From Oscillospiraceae bacterium (GTDB taxonomy: Bacteria; Bacillota; Clostridia; Oscillospirales; Acutalibacteraceae), in assembly GCA_031270785.1 (NCBI GenBank), contig JAISWM010000084.1, positions 1-17,646 on the forward strand: a DNA stretch of 17,646 nucleotides, written 5' to 3'. The stretch's first letter is position 1; every line of letters begins with the position of its first letter. The translations under genes and the position numbers were made by a program. The notes below the pieces were generated by a model. It did not search any database. It was not told the DNA's origin and was given only the letters and a program-made list of their open reading frames with translations. Shown here piece by piece: positions 7,466 to 14,151 of this stretch.

Positions 7466-7918
7466 ATGCCAACCTTTAATCAGCTAGTTAGAAAAGGCCG
7501 AGAAGTAACCGGAAGGAAAGCCAAAGCTCCAGCTCTTTTAAGAGGATGGAATTCTAAAAAAAGAATTGCTATAAAGCAGAATTCTCCTCAAAAACGCGGA
7601 GTATGTACGGTAGTTAAAACAGCTACTCCCAAAAAGCCGAACTCAGCTCTTAGGAAGATTGCCAGGGTAAGGCTTTCAAATGGCGCGGAAGTAAGTTCTT
7701 ATATACCCGGTATCGGCCATAATTTGCAAGAGCATAGTGTCGTACTTATTCGCGGCGGACGTGTAAAAGATCTTCCGGGTGTCAGGTATCACATTGTAAG
7801 AGGTACTCTCGACGCTCAAGGCGTTGCCAAACGTATGCAGGCCAGATCAAAATACGGAGCTAAACGTCCGAAAGCGGGCGCGGCAGCCAACGCAGCAACA
7901 AAACCAGCTAAGAAGTAA
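7466..7918 (+). CDS. rpsL: 30S ribosomal protein S12
   Basis: Component of the decoding centre of the small subunit. Length is 150 aa: the Bacillus/Clostridium form with the N-terminal insert before SPQKRGVC, plus a basic Ala/Lys/Pro-rich C-terminal extension of about 14 residues after KRPKAG. Conserved blocks are TPKKPNSALRK (54-64), GHNLQEHSVVLIRGGRVKDLPG (given as GHNLQEH at 84-90 and GGRVKDLPG at 97-105) and PGVRYH. The lysines linked to streptomycin response (K57 and K101 by alignment) are wild-type. AGGAGG at 7454-7459 is the ribosome-binding site. It is the first gene of the str cluster, but the gap to rpsG is 692 bp rather than the usual few tens. Confidence 0.98.
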   Translation: MPTFNQLVRKGREVTGRKAKAPALLRGWNSKKRIAIKQNSPQKRGVCTVVKTATPKKPNSALRKIARVRLSNGAEVSSYIPGIGHNLQEHSVVLIRGGRVKDLPGVRYHIVRGTLDAQGVAKRMQARSKYGAKRPKAGAAANAATKPAKK

Positions 7919-7943
7919 TTTTTTAACATCTGAAGGATATTAC

Positions 7944-7962
7944 AATGCGGAAGCATTTTTAT
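7944..7962 (+). terminator. Weak candidate terminator or attenuator after rpsL
   Basis: AATGC-GGAA-GCATT (7944-7957) is a 5-bp stem with a tetraloop followed by TTTATATA. The short stem makes it weak; it may only attenuate read-through to rpsG. Confidence 0.25.
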
Positions 7963-8043
7963 ATATAGCTAATACCCTTTAAAGAGGGCAGCATGGAAAG
8001 AACGCACGAACAAATTTGCTTTTTTCAAATGTAGCAGCTATAA
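7962..8043. repeat. Mosaic element with family C right arm
   Basis: ATATAGCTAATACCC at the left resembles the outer end of family E (compare TTAGCT at 17237-17345). The right part, ACGAACAAATTTGC and TTTTTTCAAATGTAGCAGCT followed by ATA, is a family C arm in inverse orientation. The outer ends AGCT/AGCT are inverted; the core is degenerate. Confidence 0.5.
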
Positions 8044-8081
8044 ACTGCCTCTGTATTGGATTTACGAAGAATTAATTTTTC

Positions 8082-8569
8082 GGATCATGTTTCAAAACAG
8101 TTGAATCCATTCTTTTCCCCTCGCGAATCAGCGGGTGAGAAAGATATTATCAACTAATTTGGACTACCGTCAATTTTTGGTCGTGTTTCAAAACAGTTGA
8201 ATCCATTCTTTTTCCCCTCCCGCGAATCAGCGGGTGAGAAAGATATTATCAACTAATTTGGACTACCGTCAATTTTTGGTCATGTTTCAAAACAGTTGAA
8301 TCCATTCTTTTCCCCCCGCGAATCAGCGGGTGAGAAAGATATTATCAACTAATTTGGACTACCGTCAATTTTTGGTTGTGTTTCAAAACAGTTGAATCCA
8401 TTCTTTTCCCACCGCGAATCAGCGGGTGAGAAAGATATTATCAACTAATTTGGACTACCGTCAATTTTTGGTCGTGTTTCAAAACAGTTGAAATCCATTC
8501 TTTTTCCCCTCCCGCGAATCAGCGGGTGAGAAAGATATTATCAACTAATTTGGACTACCGTCAATTTTT
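8082..8569 (-). repeat. Five-copy tandem array of a family A subtype before rpsG
   Basis: Near-identical units start at 8082, 8179, 8278, 8374 and 8470 (spacing 97, 99, 96, 96). Each has a left arm with TTTCAAAACAGTTGAATCC, a core CCGCGAATCAGCGGG and a right arm with ATTATCAACTAATTTGGACT ending ACC. Consecutive copies are separated by the same 10 bases, GTCAATTTTT; the array is followed by GTCAATTTTTC and preceded by the similar ATTAATTTTTC (8071-8081). This is the same element-plus-target arrangement as the array at 1-257. Differences are limited to a few bases in the C-tract and at GTCGTG/GTCATG/GTTGTG, which implies recent expansion. It fills most of the rpsL-rpsG gap. There are no unique spacers, so it is not a CRISPR array. 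Confidence 0.92.
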
Positions 8570-8610
8570 CGAGTACCTATGATGTCATTTTTGTGAAGGA
8601 GGGAAGATAT

Positions 8611-9081
8611 ATGCCAAGAAGAGGCTCAGTTACTAAGCGTGACGTTTTGCCGGATCCGCTTTATAATTCTAAATTCGTCACTCGCCTGATAAATAACATT
8701 ATGCTTGACGGCAAAAAGGGTGTTGCGCAAAGAATAGTTTACGGAGCGTTTGATATTGTTGTTAATAAAACAGGTATGAATGCTTTGGAATCTTTTGAAA
8801 AAGCTATGGAAAACATTATGCCGGTTTTAGAAGTAAAAGCGAGAAGAGTAGGCGGCGCCACTTATCAAGTGCCGATAGAAGTCAGAGCTGAAAGAAGACA
8901 AACCTTAGGCCTTCGCTGGATAATTAAATACGCAAGGCTTCGTTCTGAAAAAACAATGAAGGAAAAACTTGCAAATGAAATCACCGACGCGGTAAACAAC
9001 ACAGGCGGTGCTGTGAAAAAGCGCGAAGACACGCACAAAATGGCCGAAGCCAATAAGGCGTTTGCTCATTATAGATGGTAA
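8611..9081 (+). CDS. rpsG: 30S ribosomal protein S7
   Basis: Primary binder of the 3' domain of 16S rRNA and assembly nucleator of the small-subunit head, at the E site. Length is 156 aa, exactly typical. It begins MPRRGSV; conserved blocks include LINNIMLDGKK, VGGATYQVP and KREDTHKMAEANKAF. Start: AAGGAGGG at 8596-8603 precedes ATG 8611; an in-frame GTG at 8593 overlaps that site and is rejected. The short leader between the tandem array and the gene (8570-8610) shows TATGAT at 8578 but no matching -35, so transcription probably comes from rpsL through the array. Confidence 0.98.
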   Translation: MPRRGSVTKRDVLPDPLYNSKFVTRLINNIMLDGKKGVAQRIVYGAFDIVVNKTGMNALESFEKAMENIMPVLEVKARRVGGATYQVPIEVRAERRQTLGLRWIIKYARLRSEKTMKEKLANEITDAVNNTGGAVKKREDTHKMAEANKAFAHYRW

Positions 9082-9090
9082 TTAAAAATT

Positions 9091-9182
9091 TTTGCCCAAG
9101 TCAACCTGCCCCAGGGTGCAAAGCATGCGGGTAATTACGTCAGGATTGCGGGCTTTCTTTGGAAGTCCGCTTGCCCCAAATC
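9091..9182. other. GC-rich non-repeat segment after rpsG
   Basis: About 90 bp with visibly higher GC than the neighbouring gaps. It contains an imperfect hairpin (GCGGGCTTTC-TTTG-GAAGTCCGC, about 9148-9170) and no coding frame I can support. It matches none of the repeat families in the window. Its origin is unknown. Confidence 0.4.
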
Positions 9183-9274
9183 GGTTGTTGGCCAAATTAG
9201 TTTATAATATCTTTTTCCCCCCCGCCAGTTTGCGGGGGAGGAAGAAGGAGTTTTAACTATTTTGAGACACGGCC
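9183..9274 (+). repeat. Family A element
   Basis: Starts GGTTGTTGGCCAAATTAGTT, has the core CCCCCCCGCC-AGTT-TGCGGGGG and ends TTTTAACTATTTTGAGACAC then GGCC. The flanks (CCCAAATC before, AAAAAATC after) share only AAATC, so a target duplication is doubtful. Its left arm recurs inverted and exact over 27 bases in the chimera at 9946-10047. Confidence 0.8.
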
Positions 9275-9289
9275 AAAAAATCAATGAAT

Positions 9290-9393
9290 ATAGTAAAGCC
9301 TTTTTAAAACAGTGGCATTTTTGTTCTTTTCCCCGCGAGTCGGCGGAAGAAAGAAACATAAATAATACCACGTTTCTAAATGGTTTTTGCTAT
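9290..9393. repeat. Family B palindromic element (fullest copy)
   Basis: The left arm ATAGTAAAGCCTTTTTAAAA and CAGTGGCATTTTTGTTC leads to the core CCCCGCGAGTCGGCGG. The right arm AAACATAAATAATACCACGT and TTCTAAATGGTTTTTGCTAT is imperfectly complementary to the left. This is the reference used here for family B arms. Confidence 0.75.
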
Positions 9394-9419
9394 GCGCTAC
9401 CTAAAAGGGCAGAAAATTA

Positions 9420-9525
9420 TACTATTTCTAATTAAAAATCTGATGTGTGTTTGATTTATTTTCCCTGCCGACTCGCAGGGAAAGTAGCAGATACAAACTG
9501 ATGTTTATAATTGAAATTAGTATTA
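9420..9525. repeat. Family D palindromic element
   Basis: Left arm TACTATTTCTAATTAAAAAT then CTGATGTGTGTTTG; core TTCCCTGC-CGACTC-GCAGGGAA; the right arm is partly complementary (GATACAAACTGATG, TTATAATTGAAATTAGT). It matches the arms of the composite at 2665-2862. Confidence 0.65.
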
Positions 9526-9569
9526 AGCTCGAATTGGATTAAATTTTTTTGAAAGGGGGGCTGCTAAAC

Positions 9570-9701
9570 ATGACTGTAAATTATGTCGCTGCATTTTTTC
9601 GATTTTTAAGTGCCAGATCACAGACTGTTGCTCAAGGAGTAAATGCTAATGCGGATCAGCTTAGAATATTTTTGCAAAATTTGATAAACAATAATTTTTA
9701 A
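9570..9701 (+). CDS. Unrecognised small ORF (43 aa)
   Basis: ATG at 9570 is preceded by GAAAGGGGGG (9551-9560) at good spacing. The peptide starts MTVNYVAAFFRFL and ends LQNLINNNF. It has an aromatic/hydrophobic first third and an Ala/Gln/Asn-rich middle (VAQGVNANADQL), compatible with one amphipathic helix. No family is recognised. It lies 27 bp before the next small ORF, so the two may be translated from one message. The support is the ribosome-binding site and the pairing; no strong promoter is seen upstream. Confidence 0.5.
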   Translation: MTVNYVAAFFRFLSARSQTVAQGVNANADQLRIFLQNLINNNF

Positions 9702-9728
9702 AATAAAAAAAGGAGCGATAAGATTTAT

Positions 9729-9935
9729 ATGCCTATTACTATAAATTTATGGCTGATTAGACTTTTATCTCGTAACCCGACATTCGGTATTCAGGATATT
9801 CAAAATGCGTTTGCAGAATTAATAAAACATAATCCGCCACCACCTGGATTTGATTTTGAAAAATTTAGTAATTCGAGCGGATTTAAGAAAATTTTTAAAT
9901 ATCATGAGACAGGTTTTCTGGACCCAGATTTATAA
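9729..9935 (+). CDS. Unrecognised small ORF (68 aa)
   Basis: AAGGAG ends at 9715, 13 bases before ATG 9729, a little long but usable. The protein is soluble-looking: a helical start (ITINLWLIRLLSRNP), then IQDIQNAFAELIKH, a proline run (PPPP, about 36-39) and a Phe/Lys-rich end (KKIFKYHETGFLDPDL). No family is recognised. It sits between rpsG and fusA, a place where the str operon normally has no extra gene, next to the 43-aa ORF and surrounded by repeats. The pair could be a small two-gene cassette brought in with repeat activity or a decayed gene; the sequence does not decide. Confidence 0.55.
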   Translation: MPITINLWLIRLLSRNPTFGIQDIQNAFAELIKHNPPPPGFDFEKFSNSSGFKKIFKYHETGFLDPDL

Positions 9936-9945
9936 AAGCCATTAT

Positions 9946-10092
9946 TTAGCTGTTTTACTTGAAAAAAGCAAATTTTTCGTGCACTCTTTCACCGCCGCCG
10001 GCGGTGGAAGAGGTAAAGAGTATTATAAACTAATTTGGCCAACAACCAAATGGTTTTTACTATAGGCATTTTTCAAGGGTATTAGCTATATA
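9946..10092. repeat. Mosaic: family C left arm, inverted family A arm, then B and E end fragments
   Basis: 9946-10000 (TAGCTGTTTTACTTGAAAAA, AAGCAAATTTTTCGTGC) is a family C arm. After the core CACCGCCGCCGGCGGTGG, 10021-10047 is the exact 27-base inverse of the left arm of the family A copy at 9183. Then AAATGGTTTTTACTATAG (10048-10065) is a family B end and CATTTTTCAAGGGTATTAGC (10067-10086) resembles a family E end. Four families therefore meet within 150 bp. Confidence 0.65.
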
Positions 10093-10193
10093 ATTCGGTT
10101 GTGGGCCAAATTTATTGATAATATCTTTTCCCCTCGCCTATGGCGGGGGGAAAAGAAGGGATTTCAACTATTTTGGGACACGACCTATAATTC
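10089..10193 (+). mobile_element. Family A MITE (89 bp) with perfect 8-bp target duplication TATAATTC, upstream of fusA
   Basis: The element at 10097-10185 (starts GGTTGTGGGCCAAATTTATT, ends TTTTGGGACACGACC) is flanked by TATAATTC at 10089-10096 and 10186-10193. The duplicated target contains TATAAT, a -10-like hexamer, about 45 bp before the fusA start. If this was part of a fusA promoter, the insertion moved its -35 away; no good -35 is seen for the right-hand copy. Confidence 0.9.
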
Positions 10194-10235
10194 CTTGAAA
10201 TAAATAACAATTTAAGCAAAGGAGGAACGAAAATT

Positions 10236-12317
10236 ATGCCAAGGCAAGTGTCACTCGATTTAACTCGTAATATCGGCATTATGGCCCATATAGACGCAGG
10301 AAAAACTACTACGACCGAAAGAATACTTTTTTACACGGGCATAAGCCATAAGCTCGGTGAAGTGCATGACGGCGCGGCTACAATGGACTGGATGGCTCAA
10401 GAGCAAGAAAGAGGTATAACTATTACTTCTGCGGCTACCACGTGTTTTTGGAAAAAGCATAGAATTAATATTATCGATACCCCGGGGCACGTTGATTTCA
10501 CGGTGGAAGTTGAGAGATCTCTTCGTGTTCTTGACGGTTCCGTAACCGTGCTTTGCGCTAAAGGCGGGGTTGAACCTCAATCCGAAACCGTTTGGCGCCA
10601 GGCTGACAGATACGGCGTCCCCAGAATGGCTTACGTAAATAAGATGGATATTATGGGTGCGGATTTTTATAATGTTGTAAAAATGATGAGAGAAAGATTA
10701 AAATGCAATGCCGTACCTATTCAGCTTCCAATCGGGTCCGAAGATACATTTAAGGGTATTGTTGATCTTGTTGAAATGAAAGCCTATGTTTACTATGATG
10801 ATTTGGGAAAAGATATAAAGGTAGAGGATATACCCGAAGATATGAGGGAAATGGCCGAAAATTATCAAACAAAACTTATGGAGCATATTGCCGAACAAGA
10901 CGACGCTTTATTTGAAAAATACCTTGAAGGCGAAAAACTCAATGTGCAAGAAATGAAAGATTGCATTAGAAAAGCCACCATTAATAACGATATGGTACCC
11001 GTAACATGCGGAACGTCTTACCGCAATAAAGGCGTGCAAAAACTTCTTGACGCCATTGTGGATTATATGCCTTCCCCTACCGACGTTCCCGCGATTAAAG
11101 GAATAAATCCGGATACTGAGGAAGAAACAGAAAGAAAATCTTCTGATGAAGAGCCTTTTTCCGCTTTAGCGTTTAAAATTGCTACAGACCCGTTTGTTGG
11201 TAAACTATGCTTTTTCAGAGTATATTCCGGTACGGTTAACGCCGGTTCTACAGTATATAACTCCACAAAAGATAATAACGAACGTTTAGGCAGAATCCTT
11301 CAAATGCACGCAAACCACAGGCAAGACATTGACGCGGTTTACGTAGGAGATATAGCCGCGGCGGTAGGGCTTAAAAATACTACGACGGGTGATACATTAT
11401 GCGATGAAAAACACCCTGTAATATTAGAATCTATGGAATTTCCGGATCCTGTTATTAAAGTAGCTATTGAACCCAAAACGAAAGTCGGACAAGAAAAAAT
11501 GGGCATTGCCCTTTCTAAACTTGCGGAAGAAGACCCTACTTTTAAGGCTTATACTGATGAGGAAACAGGCCAAACAATTATTGCGGGTATGGGGGAACTT
11601 CACCTTGAAATTATTGTTGATAGACTTCTTAGAGAATTTAAAGTGGAAGCTAACGTGGGCAAACCGCAGGTTTCTTATAAGGAAACCATACGAAAAGAAG
11701 CGAATGTTGAAGAAAAATATGCTCGCCAGTCCGGCGGACGCGGGCAGTACGGGCACGTAAAAATAAAGATAGAACCAAATAAAACCAAGGGATATGAATT
11801 CGTTAATAATATCGTGGGTGGAGCTATACCTAAAGAATATATACCTGCCGTAGACAACGGAATACAAGGCGCTATGCAAACAGGAATTCTCGCCGGATAT
11901 AATGTTGTGGACGTAAAAGTAATCCTTTATGATGGTTCTTACCACGAGGTCGATTCTTCAGAAATGGCGTTTAAAATAGCGGGTTCTATAGCATTTAAAG
12001 CCGCTATGAGAAAAGCCGACCCCGTACTTTTAGAGCCTATCATGAAAGTAACAGTTATAGTCCCCGAGGAATATATGGGTGATATAATCGGGGACATTAA
12101 CTCAAGACGCGGCATGATTCAAGGCATGGAAGCAGTCCCCGGGGCACAAAGAATAAATGCTTTAGTTCCTCTTTCAGAAATGTTCGGGTATGCAACCGAT
12201 ATGCGCTCCAGAACTCAGGGCAGAGGGCAATATACAATGGAGCCCAGCCATTATGCAGAAGTACCGAAATCAGTATCAGAAACTATAATTGCTGATAGAA
12301 ATAAAAAATCCGATTAA
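10236..12317 (+). CDS. fusA: Elongation factor G
   Basis: Ribosome-dependent GTPase driving translocation, and ribosome recycling with RRF. Length is 693 aa, full size. GTPase motifs: G1 AHIDAGKT (17-24), RGITI switch I, DTPGH (81-85), NKMD (135-138). Domains II-V follow, with the domain IV segment GGRGQYGHV and the C-terminal RGQYTM motif. AAAGGAGG at 10218-10225 is the ribosome-binding site, 10 bases before ATG. It is third gene of the str cluster; the gap to rpsG is 1154 bp, holding repeats and two small ORFs. A MITE sits just upstream. Confidence 0.98.
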   Translation: MPRQVSLDLTRNIGIMAHIDAGKTTTTERILFYTGISHKLGEVHDGAATMDWMAQEQERGITITSAATTCFWKKHRINIIDTPGHVDFTVEVERSLRVLDGSVTVLCAKGGVEPQSETVWRQADRYGVPRMAYVNKMDIMGADFYNVVKMMRERLKCNAVPIQLPIGSEDTFKGIVDLVEMKAYVYYDDLGKDIKVEDIPEDMREMAENYQTKLMEHIAEQDDALFEKYLEGEKLNVQEMKDCIRKATINNDMVPVTCGTSYRNKGVQKLLDAIVDYMPSPTDVPAIKGINPDTEEETERKSSDEEPFSALAFKIATDPFVGKLCFFRVYSGTVNAGSTVYNSTKDNNERLGRILQMHANHRQDIDAVYVGDIAAAVGLKNTTTGDTLCDEKHPVILESMEFPDPVIKVAIEPKTKVGQEKMGIALSKLAEEDPTFKAYTDEETGQTIIAGMGELHLEIIVDRLLREFKVEANVGKPQVSYKETIRKEANVEEKYARQSGGRGQYGHVKIKIEPNKTKGYEFVNNIVGGAIPKEYIPAVDNGIQGAMQTGILAGYNVVDVKVILYDGSYHEVDSSEMAFKIAGSIAFKAAMRKADPVLLEPIMKVTVIVPEEYMGDIIGDINSRRGMIQGMEAVPGAQRINALVPLSEMFGYATDMRSRTQGRGQYTMEPSHYAEVPKSVSETIIADRNKKSD

Positions 12318-12323
12318 TTGGTG

Positions 12324-12352
12324 TTGATTTATTCCAAATTAACTGATAGAAT
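12324..12352 (+). promoter_or_regulatory. Candidate promoter for tuf in the fusA-tuf gap
   Basis: TTGATT (12324-12329), 17-bp spacer, TAGAAT (12347-12352). It lies 7 bp after the fusA stop and gives a leader of about 150 nt. Part of it (CCAAATTAACTGATAGAATA) resembles a family A arm, so it may derive from an old element. Confidence 0.5.
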
Positions 12353-12511
12353 ATGAAAAGTCAATTTAACTTATACTTATCAAACTTGAAATTGCGGATT
12401 TTGTTTTCGTTTCGTCCGCCGCAGCTGGTGGAAGCAGAAATTTTAAAGTCCGAAGTTTCAGCCGTGATTCAGTATACAATGTCTATAAGACTAAGGGAGG
12501 ATTATAATTAA

Positions 12512-13714
12512 ATGGCAAAAGAAAAATTTGAAAGAAACAAACCCCATATTAACATTGGTACGATTGGTCACGTTGACCATGGTAAAACCACTCTTACCGC
12601 TGCAATAACTAAGCTGCTGAGCTTAAAAGGCGGAGCGGAATTTACAGACTATGCCAATATTGATAAAGCTCCGGAAGAAAGAGAACGCGGTATTACAATT
12701 AATACTTCTCACGTGGAGTACCAAACCGATACCCGTCATTATGCTCACGTTGACTGCCCGGGCCACGCTGACTATGTTAAAAACATGATTACCGGTGCCG
12801 CGCAGATGGATGGCGCCATATTGGTAGTTTCCGCCGCTGACGGGCCTATGCCTCAAACAAGGGAGCATATACTGCTTGCGCGCCAAGTTGGAGTTCCGCA
12901 TATAGTGGTATTTATGAATAAAGTTGACCAGGTTGACGACCCGGAGCTTCTCGACCTTGTAGAAATGGAAATTCGCGAGTTATTAAACGAATATGAGTTT
13001 CCGGGCGACGATACCCCTATAATACGCGGTTCTGCATTAGTAGCCCTTCAGTCCTCTTCCAAAGATGCCGGCGCTGAAGAATATAAATGCGTGCAAGAAT
13101 TAGTAAATGCTGTAGACGAGCATATACCAACTCCGGAAAGGAAAGCCGATCAGCCTTTCCTAATGCCGGTTGAAGACGTATTTACGATTACCGGCCGCGG
13201 AACTGTTGCCACCGGCAGAGTAGAACGCGGGAAATTAAAAATTTCTGAAGAAGTAGAGTTGGTCGGTCTTACTGAAGAACGTAAAAAAGTGGTTGTAACC
13301 GGTATTGAAATGTTTAGAAAGATACTTGATTACGCTGAGGCCGGAGATAATGTCGGAGTACTTTTAAGAGGTATTCAAAGGGAAGAAATAGAGAGAGGCC
13401 AGGTACTTGCAAAACCGGGTACCATTAACCCGCATACCAAATTTAAAGGTCAAGTGTATGTTCTTACCAAAGAAGAAGGCGGCCGTCACACTCCGTTCTT
13501 TAATAATTATCGTCCGCAGTTTTATTTCAGAACAACAGATGTTACAGGTGTAATTTCTTTACCTAAAGGAACCGAAATGTGCATGCCGGGAGATAACGTT
13601 GTCATGGATGTAGAGCTTATAACTTCAATAGCTATTGAAGAAGGTTTACGCTTTGCTATTCGTGAAGGCGGACGTACGGTTGGTTCGGGTGTTGTTACTG
13701 CTGTTAGTTCTTAA
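12512..13714 (+). CDS. tuf: Elongation factor Tu
   Basis: Delivers aminoacyl-tRNA to the ribosomal A site with GTP. Length is 400 aa. G1 GHVDHGKT (19-26), RGITI switch I, DCPGHAD (81-87), NKVD (136-139), followed by the two beta-barrel domains (GRGTVATGRVERG, GGRHTPFF). GGGAGG at 12495-12500 is the ribosome-binding site. It is the last gene of the str cluster, 194 bp after fusA, with its own candidate promoter. No clear plus-strand terminator follows; the next structure is a family A hairpin at 13754. All functional motifs are intact. Confidence 0.98.
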   Translation: MAKEKFERNKPHINIGTIGHVDHGKTTLTAAITKLLSLKGGAEFTDYANIDKAPEERERGITINTSHVEYQTDTRHYAHVDCPGHADYVKNMITGAAQMDGAILVVSAADGPMPQTREHILLARQVGVPHIVVFMNKVDQVDDPELLDLVEMEIRELLNEYEFPGDDTPIIRGSALVALQSSSKDAGAEEYKCVQELVNAVDEHIPTPERKADQPFLMPVEDVFTITGRGTVATGRVERGKLKISEEVELVGLTEERKKVVVTGIEMFRKILDYAEAGDNVGVLLRGIQREEIERGQVLAKPGTINPHTKFKGQVYVLTKEEGGRHTPFFNNYRPQFYFRTTDVTGVISLPKGTEMCMPGDNVVMDVELITSIAIEEGLRFAIREGGRTVGSGVVTAVSS

Positions 13715-13745
13715 AGTTATAATTGGTTGGATTGTTTTCTCACTT

Positions 13746-13850
13746 CGTAAACAGGTAGTGGTCCAAATTAATTGATAATATCTTTTCCCCCCGCCTATGG
13801 CGGGGGTGATAGAAGGGATTTCAACTATTTTATGGCGCGACCCGTAAACA
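13746..13850 (+). mobile_element. Family A MITE (89 bp) with perfect 8-bp target duplication CGTAAACA, inserted in a family B-like element
   Basis: The element at 13754-13842 (starts GGTAGTGGTCCAAATTAATT, core CCCCCCGCC-TAT-GGCGGGGG) is flanked by CGTAAACA at 13746-13753 and 13843-13850. Sequence outside the right duplication (13851-13900: GAAAACGCCGCTGTTTTAAA, AGGTTTTTTAACTA) is a family B right arm, so the insertion point looks like the core region of an older family B copy. Confidence 0.9.
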
Positions 13851-13900
13851 GCCTGTGGAAGAAAGAATGAAAACGCCGCTGTTTTAAAAGGTTTTTTAAC
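13851..13900. repeat. Family B right arm, remnant split by the family A insertion
   Basis: GAAAGAATGAAAACGCCGCT and GTTTTAAAAGGTTTTTTAAC match the family B arm at 3753-3791 and 17383-17418. The left part of the original element would lie at about 13730-13753 but is eroded. Confidence 0.55.
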
Positions 13901-13917
13901 TAAAATATAAAAAAATC

Positions 13918-13942
13918 TCAGCCGGAATTGTATTCCGGCTGA
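13918..13942 (-). terminator. Intrinsic terminator read on the minus strand
   Basis: A perfect 11-bp stem TCAGCCGGAAT/ATTCCGGCTGA with a 3-base loop. On the minus strand it is followed by GATTTTTTTATATTTT, giving a proper U-tract. On the plus strand no T-run follows. It therefore serves comM, 324 bp beyond its stop; two family A elements and an R copy lie between. Confidence 0.75.
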
Positions 13943-13950
13943 AAATTATT

Positions 13951-14041
13951 GGTAGTGAACCAAATTAATTGATAATATCTTTCATCCCCCCGCCTATGGC
14001 GGGGGTGAAAGAAGGAATTTCAACTATTTTATGGCGCGACC
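13951..14041 (+). repeat. Family A element beside R copy 2
   Basis: Starts GGTAGTGAACCAAATTAATT, has the core CCCCCCGCC-TAT-GGCGGGGG and ends ATTTTATGGCGCGACC. On the right it abuts R at the same position as the family A insertion of copy 1 (CAAAAATA here, GAAAAATG there). The left flank AAATTATT does not match, so the left side has been rearranged. Confidence 0.8.
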
Positions 14042-14151
14042 CCAAAAATACATCACTTAAAAAATGGCTTTGCACCAAAATCTCCCGGGAAGTATTTTTA
14101 TACGCCGTCGTCGATTTTGATTGCAATCTGTAAAATTTACGGATAGGTCTA
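14042..14151. repeat. R element copy 2 (right two thirds, uninterrupted)
   Basis: Shares ATCACTTAAAAAATGGCTTT and TATTTTTATACGCCGTCGTC with copy 1. It has a single GATTTTGA at 14113-14120 where copy 1 carries a MITE. The right end, TTTACGGATAGGTCTA, is the inverted counterpart of the start of R at 6976. The left end is missing. Confidence 0.75.

Noticed and set aside
8082..8569. CRISPR array
   Set aside because: The units are 96-99 bp and nearly identical throughout, with the same 10-bp separator each time. There are no unique spacers, and no cas genes are nearby.
8593..8610. GTG start for rpsG
   Set aside because: It would translate the ribosome-binding site itself. S7 homologues begin at MPRRG.
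9511..9540. Promoter for the small ORF at 9570 (TTGAAA and TTGGAT)
   Set aside because: The -10 matches only 3 of 6 positions.
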